Assembly: GCA_029851415.1 (NCBI GenBank)
Contig: CM056741.1
Location: 63,044,282 to 63,108,281, forward strand
DNA from: Eretmocerus hayati
Taxonomy: Eukaryota; Arthropoda; Insecta; Hymenoptera; Aphelinidae
Direction of reading: 5' to 3'
DNA: 64,000 nt
This document shows positions 30,124 through 41,584 of the stretch, in pieces. A program made the translations under genes and the position numbers. The notes beneath the pieces were generated by a model, which saw only the letters and a list, made by a program, of their open reading frames with translations, did no database searches and had not been told where the DNA came from. Positions within the stretch are counted from its first letter, which is position 1. Each line of letters begins with the position of its first letter.

Positions 30124-32888
30124 CTAACAATCGTGTATGTGCATGTGCATCTCTAACACTTTCTTCACACTAAAAGTCTTCTTGCAAACATGGCATGAAA
30201 ACTTATCGATCTCGTGAGTCGCCCTGTGCTTTACGAGAAAACATTTCTTTTTGAACTCCCTTCCGCAAATTTCACACTGAGGCCAACCTCCCATATGCTC
30301 CATCATGTGCGTGTATAATTCTTTTTTAACGTAGAAACGAGCACCACATGTGTCGCATTCAAAACGTTTTTCGCCAGTATGGGCTATTTTATGTCTCCAC
30401 AAGGTTACTTTTGAACTGAATGTTTGATCACACATATCACATGGTATTCTATTCCCACTTCTACACAATGTCTTGTGTTTTGCCAAAGACTTCTTTCTCA
30501 ATTCTCTATTGCAAATGTCGCATTTGACCGGTGGGATAGTGACGCGCTCAGGAGGATTTGTATGTCTTTTCATGTGATGCTTCGCGTATTTTAGACTCGA
30601 ATAACGCTTACCACACACTTCGCACGCAAAGGGCCTCTCACCAGTATGCGTCCTCATATGAGTTTCGAATTCTTTCCTCGCAACGTAGCGTTGTCCGCAC
30701 ACGTTGCACGAAAAAGCTTCTGTCCCAGTGTGTGTTTTCAAATGCATCCTCAATGTCCCCTTGTACGCGAAACGTTTGTCGCACACTCGGCATGGGAATG
30801 GTTTTTCCCCATTGTGGAATTTGATATGTATCTCCAAAGAAGATTCAGACTTCAGAATCTTACCACAAATATTGCATGGAAATGACCGGGTCTTGTGCCT
30901 TTCAATATGCAACTGCACGTGGCGTTTTGTACCAAATTTTTTGCCACATATGTCACAAGAGCACAGCTTCTCACCACTATGTACCCTTAAATGCCTTTTT
31001 AAGTGTGAATTGAGAACGAAGGTCTTTCCACAGATTTCGCACATTAAAAATATTTTCTTATGATCTCTCCTCACGTGAACCAACAGTTTATAGCTGGTTG
31101 CAAACGACTCGCCGCAAATATGGCATGACAAAGAACCTCCAGTTTTGTGAATAGCGCTGACATGTCCATTCAAGTCTATTCCACGTTTAAAACGAAGATC
31201 ACACATTTTGCAAGAATATGGCCTTTCTTCCGTATGGGTTACCATGTGTGCTATCAAATTCGACTTGCACCTAAATGACTTTTTACAAAGATCGCATGAG
31301 ACTGGCCTTTCGTCTTTGTGTATCATCTCATGACGTTTGAGAGAGCTTAATTTATTATAATTTTTACCACACTGACGGCAGTAGTGAAGCTTGTGAAGCT
31401 TCAAATGATTCGTCAAACTTGATTTGAGCTGAAAAATCTTGTCGCAAATGTCACACCGGAAGAAATTCGATCCATCGTGTACTTTCACAATGTGTCTTTT
31501 TAATTTTGATTTATGCTTGAAGTTCTTACCGCACACATCACACGTGTAAGGTACTGCGTTCGAATGAACTTTTGAGTGATTCCTCAAACTGCTCAACGAG
31601 CTAAATTCTCGACCGCATACTTCACACGAGAATGTCTCATCATTTGGGGTTTCCGTTTTATCAACAGAGAGATCCCCAACTACATCGACCCCATTTTCGG
31701 ACATTTCCTTAGAGGAAACTCTTTTATTCAGGTGTATGAGCTTGTGCTTATCACAATTCCGAGCGTGGAGGGACGTTTTACCGCAGATGTCACATGAGAA
31801 CAGCTTTTCATTGTGTTCAATGACTATATGCTGTTTGAGAGCCATGAGAGGCATGAATCCTTTGCCACAGATGTGACATTTGAAAGGTTTCAGAACCATG
31901 TGTGCCATGATATGAGACTTCAACCGTTTTTTCACGGAAAATTCCTCACCGCAAACGTTACACCAGAATGATTTTTCGCTTTGAAGAACCTCCGCACGCG
32001 TCTGTAGTCGTGACCTGGTAGCGTTTTCTTTTTCGCGGATTTCGCTCGAAGAGGAGCTATTTCCATCATGCAATTTCATATGGCGCTTTACATGATCTTT
32101 CCTTGTAAAAACCATGTGTGCTTTTACATGAGACTTCAACTGTCCTTTCGTGGTAAATCCTTCACCGCAAGTATCACACCAGAACGATTTTTCGCTTTGG
32201 ATTAGCTCCACTAACTTTTGTAGACGCGACTTGGTAGCATTTCCTTTTTCGCAAATTTTGCTGGAAGGGAAGTAATTTCTATCGTGCAATTTCATATGCC
32301 GCGTTACGTGTTCTTTTTTCAAGAATTCCTTACCACAAATCTTGCATGGGAAAGATTGTTTGATACTTTTATGCCTCGCTTCAATTGAGTGATTTCTATC
32401 ATGCAATTTAATATGACGCGTTACGTGATCTTTTCTCGTGAATTTCTTACCACAAATCTTGCATGGAAAAGGTCGTTTAATACTTTTATGCCTCGCTTCA
32501 TTTTTTCTCAATCTACTGTCGAGCATTTTACCCCAAACTACGCGTTGAAGAGGTTTGATACCCATGTGCCTCTCCACATGGAACCTCAATCTTGTTTTAG
32601 TGATGAATCCCTTACCACAATTGTCACACCAGAATATTTTTTCACTCGGAAGAATTTGCAAAGGTGTATGTAGTCTGGATCTGGTGACATATTCTCTTTC
32701 GTAGATTTCACTGGAAGAGGACTCAGAGTCATCATGCGTCTTCATGTGGCGTTTTGCGTGATCTTTCCTTAAGAATCTTTTACCGCAAATCTTGCATGAG
32801 AAAGGCCTATTGTCTCTGTGTAGTTTTTGATGTTCATCCAAGTCTGAATGCAAGCCATCTTTGAGATACTGTTGATGATGCTCTTGGT
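30124..32888 (-). CDS. Zinc-finger exon 4: the finger array
   Basis: Acceptor TTTGCATTGCAG. It encodes the linker [12 protein letters not shown] and all fingers, ending HMHIHDC-stop. The N-terminal part contains a three-fold repeated module (a KICGK-type finger, a Ser/Glu-rich spacer, then an FWC-type finger). In the third copy the Cys-containing half of the first finger is missing, and the module restarts at [10 protein letters not shown] directly after KSHVKAHMV. The finger near [14 protein letters not shown] ends in Cys rather than His. Confidence 0.92.
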
Positions 32889-35800
32889 CTGCAATGCAAA
32901 GATTCGGGCTTGTTATTCCATTCCCAGGAGAATCAGATTGAGCGGATCAAGAGACTTAATTTTTCAACTGAATCATATGATCGTTTTGTTGATCCGCGAG
33001 AGCAGTGATGACAGATGAAAATAAGAAGTATATAATGCTAATAAATGAAAATATTCTTCATTATCTGATTAATTTGCCCATGCATAGTTCCAACTTCTAC
33101 ATATTTTTGACCTTATCAGAGCGCTTAGTAAAGCAGAACATGGGTCATCAATCTTAACGATTTTGAAAGAAGACCCCAATTCAAAAAACTCATATTTTTT
33201 GATAGTTAGACAAGCAAAAGTCAACCGGATCTGTGAAATAAGTCACCCGGACGACTAATTACAGAGATTTGCTTGATGATCTCTCGGGAGCGTGTCTTAA
33301 AATTCTGTGACAAGACTTTTGGAATGACGTTTGATATCGATCGGAAGCACAAAACGTTGACACCTATTCTTGGACACCTCGAGCATTTGTCATGGATTTT
33401 GATTATTCGCCATCATCAGGTATAACATGTGAGATTAAATAAGATAGTATGCAAGAATCTGCAATATTTGATAGCTCAATACCTTGTGTATCCCTCGTAG
33501 TAGGCATCGCACTGCTTACCGCTGGTATTTTGCATCGGACCAGAACGATCTTCAGCTCTTTCTTCAGATCATCTGAAATTAATCTAAAATTAATGCTTGG
33601 ACTTATGGATAAATTCCAGTAACTCTAACGAGATAAGACGATGACGTTTTCATGGACGAGAGCACGGACGAGAGTTATAGAAGCAATGTTGATTGGACAA
33701 TTACCTTGCGATACAATTCTTTACACGGCTCGACGCGCAAACTGCGCGTAAAGCGGCATATGCGTCTCGTGCCAAAAACTTTGTTCTTCACGATAACCTT
33801 GTTGGACGTCGGCGAAGCCGACGTCCAACAAAGTTATCGCAAAGAACAAAGTGTTTGGCACTCGTCGCATAATATACTATTTAAATTGTGAGAGTAAAAT
33901 TAACTTTCGGAACTTTGAATAGCGACGGAAAACCAAGCCACTAGCCTGGTCCGAAATGCTTCATGTACTCAAAAGTCCATTAGAACGTCCTCTTATTCAT
34001 TAAATATGGCTATTTTACCGTCAATTAATATAAATAAACTTCAAATCAAAATAATCTTCTTGCACCGTGGCTAAGTGATTTGTTATTTGAACTTGCAAAA
34101 TCTAATTGATTTAGATAATGAAAGATCTCAGAAAAGATGTCTCTTTCTCGAATTCAATTCCTTTCCACTGTTATCTACGTGAAGCTCGATTTGCGTATTG
34201 CATGAATAGATTTATCAAAGGAATGATGATGTCTCATAAAAATGCAGCTGCTCTGAATGATTTCATACTAACGAACTACCACATAGCTTAAAATACGTTG
34301 AAGATATATTAGAGAATTAGATCGAAACATTCCCGAAAGAAAGTGTCTAAGGCTTCCGATGCCAGTATACCGAAAAATCGATTATCTACGATATCATGAC
34401 TGGAATGCACATAACGTTCTTCGTGTACATTGTGAAGAGAAGATGTGAGTTTTTGAGCATCAAAAGCAAAGACTGCTCGATCGACTTATAACCAAGAGTA
34501 ATAGAAATATGAATTGAAATTTTAACCAGCTGGTGTTTCGGTGGAGGTTAAGCTTTCGATATCAAATTTTCGCTCCAATTCGGGATCCTCCAAATAATTT
34601 TCGTGATGTAAGGTGGCTTCAAAATCGACAAGTAGTTCTGTGTCTACATCACCATGCGTCGTTTCCAAGTTACTCCACCCCTCAGTTCCTGAAATAAAGT
34701 TTGAATTTACTCATCTTGCTTCAATAACATGATTTGGTATACATATCAGGCTCGTGATTGAAATGTGTCATCATTCGAATCATTTCGAGTTTTCACGCGA
34801 CCGAAAGATAAGAATCAATGAATGCACAAGTTTTGAATATGAATATGGGAGGTAGTTTGAACACATGGGTTTTCGTAAACCTAACAGTATCCACTAAGTG
34901 TCCATGCCTGAAGGGTGTTTACAAGTATAACAAGCCAAGAATGTCAAATACCCGCTTGATCCTAACTGCTGAGATCGTAGTTGCACATGATACTGATTCT
35001 ACAAAAGAAGACTGTTTCTTGTAATAAAGGGATGTCCAGAGTCTTACCCCTTATGCATTACTAATATTGCAGAATTTTTCGATTCCACGATCAATTATTG
35101 AGCTCTTTTGGAATTGGCGTTATACTCTGAATAGCGAACTGAATAGCAAAGATATATCTCGAGAATCGGTGAATACAAATTGTAGTTTGACATTCTCGTA
35201 CCCTCTAAATTTTCATCATTACTCTAAGAGAATGTCGGGATCGTATCCCCATTGCATACTTACCAACACTGTCGACTTCCGGAATTTTCCAATGAGTTTT
35301 TGAGATATCACAAATATTGAAGCTAATTCCTATTCCAAATATTCCAACGAATCGGCGATAGCTTTTGTGTCAGTGATGCATCAAAGATTCATCGAATAAA
35401 CTCGAAAGTCAACAACGCCGGTATCCGACATCAACTTGAACAAAAATGAACGTGTTCTTGTCCATGTAAGGAATAAATAGTTACAGTTGATTTTAAGCAC
35501 ATATAATAAGGTTCATGGACCAATCGGAACTGGAGAATAATGATCCAAAGCGTCCAAAATTTTTCGGTATACTTCATTGTTTTGTGTCACTACGCGATCG
35601 TCCCCCCTCAGCACACGGTAATTTTCAGTTGTAGCAGAAACCCATTCTAGCAGTGCATAAGACAGTAGCAGTCTCTCATTTATACATATCAGAGAATAAC
35701 TTGGAAAGTTTCCAATTTGGGAATAAAGCTGCATATTTGAACCAACGAACAATCTACAAAATTGCTGGTAACTTATGAACTTGTGGTACTTCAACTTGTT

Positions 35801-38800
35801 TGTCGTGCCTAATTTACCAAATGTATAGTAATGTTCGAACAATGTTGTTGAAGGTTCCCGTCTGGAGCAACAGAACCTTATCAAAAAATATTTACCGGGT
35901 TGAAATTTTGATTGAGATGCTTACTGGGATAGTATCAAAAAATTCCCTATGAAATCATTGCCCCACAATCAAGAATGCCTATTGCTCGAACACACTGGAA
36001 CTAGTGATTTCACGACTACACGGAACTTGGCATTTATGAAGCATAGCCCTCATGAAAATTCAGTTGGAGTGGTGAATACTGGTTTTCATCTATCAAGATT
36101 TGTTGAAGCTTCTAGGCAAGCTCTGGTCTGATTTCGCAGGAGATATTCCTATAAGCTAGAACAACCAGATGAAAATTCCCACGGAGTTAGTGGAAGAGCT
36201 CCACAGCAGCTCAGAAGAAATCATTTAAAGGATATAATATCCCATTTGTATTTGAAAACTCCCCGCAACAAACATCCTATATCTGAATCCAAACCGCAAG
36301 GAGGACTATAAGTTCTGGGGTGTGACGACCCTCCGGCCCCAGTTTTAGGGACACCGTACCTCGGCTCCGTTCCAAATCCGGTGAGGAGTGACCTGGCACC
36401 GAGACTGGTGCTCGGCTTGCTTTGGCCTCTCCCGAAAACTCACAAGGAGGATTAGGGCACCTTGATGTCTCAGCCCTGGAACCTGAAGAACTACCGGCCC
36501 TAATCAGCGTTTGGCAAAGCGTAGAAACCGCGAATCTCTATCTGGTGGACGGCAGCCATAATGCCTGGGACCGGGCGATTCGTGGCCCGTGAGATGTTCG
36601 TGGGCCTTGAGTCAGAGTTGCCCTTATGGGTGATTTTCCGCGAGACCTGTGCGACTGGTCCGGAGAACCGAGGGGCTCCAAGCAAGCCTAGAAGAGCCCC
36701 ACAAGCCCCCCCCCCCACCCCACAGTGAGAAAGACCGGAATTTTTTAGCTCAAAAGTTAACGCGCTTGAGCCATTTGACTTTTGAGCTAAAAAATTTCGA
36801 TCTTTTCCACTGTGCGAGCCCAAAACTCGTTAGTCGGCGTGGAGGAGCGGATTATTCCTGAGTCATTCGTGGCTTGGTAATGGCCGTTTTCCACGTCGAC
36901 GCGATGGGAAGGCGTATCCCTGTCCCACTCCCGGGGTTAGGGACAAAAGTCAGGTACCCTGGGTACAGGTATCCTGTATAAAAGCCAATATCCTCATAAT
37001 CCTATCTTGGAATCAAGATTCATGAAGTTATGATTCGATGAGTATCAATTACTCATTTACCGATGAAAATTGGCGAGATCACCTATTTTTTGGTTCGAGA
37101 AACGAATTATCAGAAATGAGCCGTCTGGCTCTCATATTAATCATATCGACGCCTCTTACGAAGATAAACACATCCGCTAACGCCCACGAAGAAAAACACG
37201 GTGGCCGAAGATTAGCATTTGCTTTGTTATGTACACGAAGATTAACACTTACTGTTTACGCCACGAAGATCAACACTTACGCCTCAGCGCCACGAAGATC
37301 ATCTCTTACTGCCTAAGGCCACGAAGAGTAACACTTACTCCTCAAACTGCACGAAGATTAACACATTCGCGCATTTTTTTCTCGAAGGGACGAAGACTAT
37401 AAGTATTCCGTCTTAAGGCCACGAAAAGTAACACATTCTCCTTAGCGGCACGAAAATTAGCACATTCGTAGACTCCATTCTTGAAGCGACGGAGATTATA
37501 AGTACTTCGTCTTAAGCCCACGAAAAGTAACACATTCTTCTTAGCGGAACGAAGGCTAACACAATTACTTACCGTTCATCGTCACGTCAAAGAGAATGTG
37601 TTGTTTTTCATTCCATCGAGAAGAATGTGTTGGTCTTCGTGGCGTAGAGAAAAATGTGTTACTTTTCGTGGGCTTAAGACGAAATACTTATTGTCTCCGT
37701 CCCTCCATGAATGAAGTCTACCGATGCCTTAATTTTTGTGCCGCTAAAGAGAATGTGTTTTTTTTCGTGGCCCTAAGACGAAATACATGGTCTCCGTCCC
37801 TTTGAACAAGAACGTGTGCAAGTGTGTTATAGTCTTCATACCGTTCAAGAGGAAGTGCTAGTTTCATGGGCCGTTGAGCATTAAGTGTTAGTCTTCGTGG
37901 CCCTAAGGAGTAAGTGTTAGTCTTCGTGGACTTAACGAGAATGCGTTAATCTTCGTGTCCCTAAGGAGTAAGTGTTAGTTTTCGCGGACCTAAGGAGAAT
38001 CCGTTAATCTTCGTGTTCACAACGAATAAACGTTAATCTTCGTCAGTCACAAGGAAAGAGGTGTTTATCTTCGTAAGAGGCGTCGATATGATCACCGCCG
38101 GAATATCGAATATTGATTTTCACGCATGACAGAAAGAATTTGTTGCTTATTATATGACGAAAGTATTTGTTCAGTATACCTTATATAATATAGCCTAATC
38201 AAGTCACGACTATAATTGTTGCATTGCTGCTATCTACTAATCCCAAGTAAAATGTGAATTTACAACAAAAAATTAACAGTTGCAGGTTTTAAGCTTGTTG
38301 CTTCAGAAAAATTATCACATACCAGTTGAAGGAGACCACCCTGAAACAACCATAATCGGTGTCAAACATCGCACATTTTTCCGAGTAGATAGCAGCGGGG
38401 GCTCGAAGCTCCTTTCATTCTAGATTTTCGGCAGTTGTAGGGCTCTTATTTTCGATTTTAAACTCGATTGCTGAAGAGGGACCGGATTTGATGGGTAGTT
38501 AAGTTTCTTTCCAGAAGACTTCTGGTGAAAGAAACTGGCTAAACTCGGTTTTGGGCTCAAACGATAGGTGGCTAATCCAATAACTGATAGTAACAAGAAT
38601 TATCAATTAGATATTGGGAGATGGCATGAACAAACAATAAAAAAATGCATTTTTCGCATCTTTTTCGACTTTTCCGTCATAAGTCGTAAAATATCAATAT
38701 TTCGGGAGGAATTGTGATAAATTTTGTAGATTTTTGGAAAATCTCAGATAATCTAGTAAACTTGAAACAGAAAAGGTCACCTGGTATCTCTCCCCAAGTT

Positions 38801-41584
38801 TGATCGCTTTCGAGTGATGAAAAAAACCAATTTCGCGACTTCCGACCATCAGTGCGTCGCGCGTCGCTCTCATGAATGCACGTAAGAGGGTGTTCATATT
38901 GGCAGAAGATCGATGCGATTTCAGCAATGTGAAATCGCCCATGTGAAAAAAATCGCAACTCGCAAATCGCGCAGTTGTCCGCGCGGACTGAGAAATTAAA
39001 TTTAATCAAAAAATTAATTAAACATGATTAAAAATCACAAACGGATAAAATATTTTGATTTTTGGCGTGAAGATCATCATTTAGAAGCTTGCATAAAAGA
39101 TATTGAACCACTTTAAACATCAATTTGTTTCGATTTTGACATCAAAGTGGTCCGATTTCTTCCATTCAAGTTTCTAAATGATAATCTGAACCAAAATATG
39201 AAATAAAAGTTTTCCACTCGTGACTATTTTGATGATTTGGAAGGTTTGTCGAGCGCCCTCGAACAATCGATTCTGAAAAGGCATCCTGCATATAAACCGC
39301 GATTTTTCGAATTTCATCATTATTCTCCTCAGTAATTCTTCGGAATAAAATATACGTTATTCCAGGACGCTGAATGCAACGATTCTTATCTGAAAGTGTA
39401 ACATCTTCCAAGTGTAACGCCACAAGAAATTTTGGGAAAGGTTGAGATTTACCCGCTAGGTGGAATTTTGAAGAAAAAAATCCGTTTTTTGACATTTTAA
39501 TTTTGATGAATGAGATTGACATATGAAATCATCAGTTATCGCCCTAAAAATTGTGGGATATTGTTGAAAACACTCCAAATTTCATGTACGTTCAAGGTTT
39601 ATGATGATATCTTAGAAGTTACTCGTCTGAAACCTAGAATGACTATATGCTCATATTGTACGGACAACGATAACCACAAACCTGATACTTATAGGAAACG
39701 TAACTTGCTCAGCCAAATCTCAAGTTGTCACACACATTTGGGCTATTTTTCATCGCTTTTATTATCATTATCAAGCTGAGCTGTCTCAAATTCCCATATC
39801 CCAACCATGTCGTTGGCTGCACGGGCAGCATGAGGAACATTCATATGTAATTCGAGGATGATCGATCACGCTGTCGAACAGATGAGGGAAAAAACCGGGG
39901 AAAACACGAATCCCGCGTAATCCATCTGTACCTTATTTTCTCCAAACTAGACAAAACGGGGTCGCCGCGACGAGGCTGCACCCGTCGTATCCATGACGTC
40001 TGCAGATCACGCCGAGGATCACGCTGTCGAAATTATAGCGTATATGATGGTTTCGTCGCGTCGACAGACAGCTGCCCTTTGCGCGCGGGGAAAATTTACT
40101 TTGCTGCGGCATGAAATTTGATCCACGCTTAAATCCGAAAGATACGAGTCTCTTGTTAACCGACATCGATACACCGACATCAATTTTTATTTATTTTATT
40201 TTAAACAATATACGGGCAATATGCCCTTTACATAAGTATAAAAATATCCAAGAGCGACATAAATATCATCAGAAAACAACAACATGAGAAATCAAGATAA
40301 TGTATCATAAAATAAATAATATGCAGTTAAGCAAACATAAATAATTGAGAGACTTAGTAGTACTTGCACACATTTTGCATAGCATCATGTTTGAAATCAA
40401 TTTACTGTCATAAATGGACAACTTTTATTCGTGGCGTGAAGATCATCATTTAGAAATTTGAATGGAAGAAATCGGACCACTTTGATGTCAAAATCGAGAC
40501 AAATTGATGTTTGAAGTGGTTTCATATCTTCCACGCAAGATTTTAAATGATGACCTTCACACCAAAAATCGCAATATTTCATCCGTTTGTGATTTTTTAA
40601 TTAAGTTTTATAAATTTTTTTTATGAAATTTAATTTCTCAGTCCCGCGCGGACAGCTGCGCGATTTGCGAGTTGCGATTTTTTTTCACATAAGCGATTGA
40701 GCCGCGATTTCAAATCGCTGAAATCGCGGTGATTTGCTGCCAATATGAACAGGCTTCAAGGTTGAAAGTCGCGAAATCGGCTATTTTTAATACTCGAAAA
40801 CGACCAAATTTAGGAAAAAATACAAGAAGAACTTCCGATTCGAAATTTACTCAATTATCTTAGAAAAATAGTTTGAGCCCATTATAAACAATTCTGGCAC
40901 GTTTGTTTAAACAAATTCGATTTTGATACTTTGATGAAGGATAAACTCCGAACGGATGCAATTTGCGAAGAAGAAGGTTCGAATTAATTTTCGAGATCTT
41001 TTGAAGATCTACAAATCATCTTTCCACAAGTTCGACATGTCTCGGAATGATGACAAATCATCCTGTTGTATACCGAGAATTGCCTAAAAGAACTCATGTG
41101 TATTTTTTTTGTCGGCCGGTCTGGGCAGTGGTGGGAGTGGGATTTTTCAAAATCGGCAGATTCAAAAACAAAAATTACCATCATTGTAACTGTTTCGAAA
41201 GATGGACATCTCACAGTACATTCCAAGTAATGCCACGAGATCAATATTTTTCGATTTAAAAAGATAAGAACCGACGGAATTTTTCGAATTTAATGATTCT
41301 TGGCTGTATGGCCTATCAATCTCTGATGTGCTCGAAAAACCGGTGAATAATATCATATAATACGTACGAGGCTGGCTGTGAAGCATCTCGTTGCTTGTGC
41401 TACTAATAATACTTGTGTTATTAGAGTCACGTTCCAAAAGGGGATCTTCGATAGTGATGAGAGAGACGAGAGGATCTTCGATCGGTTCCAGAATTTCCAG
41501 CTCAGCATGATACTCCGAAAACTTGAGGAAAGGCTTCGTTGAGTTTTCTTGATCCATATTAGAACTGTCTCGCGTCTCCCACAT
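30124..41584 (-). CDS. C2H2 zinc-finger protein, about 26 fingers, four exons
   Basis: Joined on the minus strand: exon 1 41368-41584 ([16 protein letters not shown]...SQP, donor C|GTACGT), exon 2 34527-34688, exon 3 33483-33572, exon 4 30124-32888. Every junction is phase 1 (exon 2 begins GA and completes CGA) and the whole reads through, giving 1077 aa. The N-terminal 160 residues are acidic with no recognised ZAD, BTB or KRAB domain. About 26 C2H2 fingers fill exon 4, many joined by short TGEKPF-like linkers, which predicts nuclear sequence-specific DNA binding. The first ATG after an in-frame TGA is at 41584; Met10 is an alternative. Intron 1 is 6.7 kb and holds several mobile elements. 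Targets and orthology are unknown. Confidence 0.88.
33483..33572 (-). CDS. Zinc-finger gene exon 3
   Basis: Acceptor GATTAATTTCAG and donor CAAG|GTATTG give 90 nt encoding [15 protein letters not shown] and [15 protein letters not shown]. An internal GCG|GTAAGC donor exists but would break the frame into exon 4. Confidence 0.75.
33760..33870. repeat. 111-nt near-perfect hairpin in zinc-finger intron 2
   Basis: ATGCGTCTCGTGCCAAAAAC at 33760 pairs with the sequence ending GTTTGGCACTCGTCGCAT at 33870. The stem (about 53 bp) closes on GTTGGACGTCGGC-GAA-GCCGACGTCCAAC, a 3-nt loop. Only a few mismatches are present. Confidence 0.85.
34527..34688 (-). CDS. Zinc-finger gene exon 2, acidic
   Basis: Acceptor AACTTTATTTCAG and donor GCTG|GTTAAA. 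It encodes [20 protein letters not shown] through [10 protein letters not shown], an acidic, probably unstructured segment. Phase 1 on both sides. Confidence 0.75.
35513..35926 (-). CDS. Unrecognised open exon-like segment in zinc-finger intron 1
   Basis: A frame of about 135 codons has ordinary amino-acid composition (for example [20 protein letters not shown] and [19 protein letters not shown]) and ends [12 protein letters not shown]. It has no ATG near its start; the frame opens after a possible acceptor CCCAGTAAG at about 35927. That position would be phase-compatible with zinc-finger exon 1, so an alternative last exon, a nested gene or a dead element are all possible. No family recognised. 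Confidence 0.3.
36300..36990. other. GC-rich repeat-like fragment, possibly a non-LTR 5' region
   Basis: This GC-rich stretch stands out sharply from its AT-rich surroundings (for example GACGACCCTCCGGCCCC and GGCGTATCCCTGTCCCACTC) and has no intact long frame. A 12-C run and a palindromic MITE at 36721-36814 interrupt it. Composition suggests an old insertion of a retrotransposon fragment; the identity is a guess. Confidence 0.35.
36721..36814. mobile_element. 94-bp palindromic MITE
   Basis: Ends CACAGTG and CACTGTG; the arms continue through AATTTTTTAGCTCAAAAGT and ACTTTTGAGCTAAAAAATT with an about 20-nt centre. It is inserted in the GC-rich fragment. Confidence 0.8.
37141..38091. mobile_element. 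951-bp foldback made of short degenerate repeats
   Basis: Perfect 31-bp ends begin TCATATCGACGCCTCTTACG at 37141, with the exact complement finishing at 38091. The left half consists of spaced units of the type CCACGAAGATTAACACTTAC. The right half has the complementary units (GTAAGTGTTAGTCTTCGTGG). Units recur roughly every 30-40 bp with variable spacers and flip orientation at about 37600. The element is non-coding and lies in zinc-finger intron 1. Confidence 0.85.
38720..40880. mobile_element. 2.2-kb element with about 450-bp inverted terminal regions
   Basis: 38720-39210 and about 40405-40880 are diverged reverse complements. Shared words include GCGTGAAGATCATCATTTAG, GCGCGGACTGAGAAATTAAA with its complement, and TTTCGAGTGATG against its complement. 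The interior includes GC-richer DNA at 39.9-40.15 kb and an inserted retrotransposon tail at about 40187-40240. No transposase was recognised. Confidence 0.7.
40180..40240 (-). mobile_element. Non-LTR retrotransposon tail, second copy
   Basis: Read on the minus strand it has TGTAAAGGGCATATTGCCC, then GTATATTGTTTAAAATAAAA and an A-rich end. It matches the hairpin-plus-tail at 3163-3225, indicating a shared family. Confidence 0.6.
41368..41584 (-). CDS. Zinc-finger gene exon 1 with start codon
   Basis: Encodes [20 protein letters not shown] and on to MLHSQP. It is rich in Glu, Ser and Asn, with a repeated I-E-D-P-L motif ([19 protein letters not shown]). An in-frame TGA nine bases upstream fixes the first ATG. 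Confidence 0.7.

Noticed and set aside
33520..33572. Shorter version of zinc-finger exon 3 using donor GCG|GTAAGC
   Set aside because: It has a better donor consensus, but the phase would then be 0 and exon 4 would be read in the wrong frame. The donor at 33482 restores the finger frame.
36500..36861. Overlapping plus and minus frames in the GC-rich fragment
   Set aside because: Open only because of high GC content and the inserted palindrome, which both frames translate as NFLAQK-type peptide.
37180..38060. CRISPR-like appearance of short repeats with spacers
   Set aside because: The repeats are degenerate, spacer lengths vary, orientation flips at the centre, and perfect terminal inverted repeats flank the block. 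The DNA is eukaryotic.
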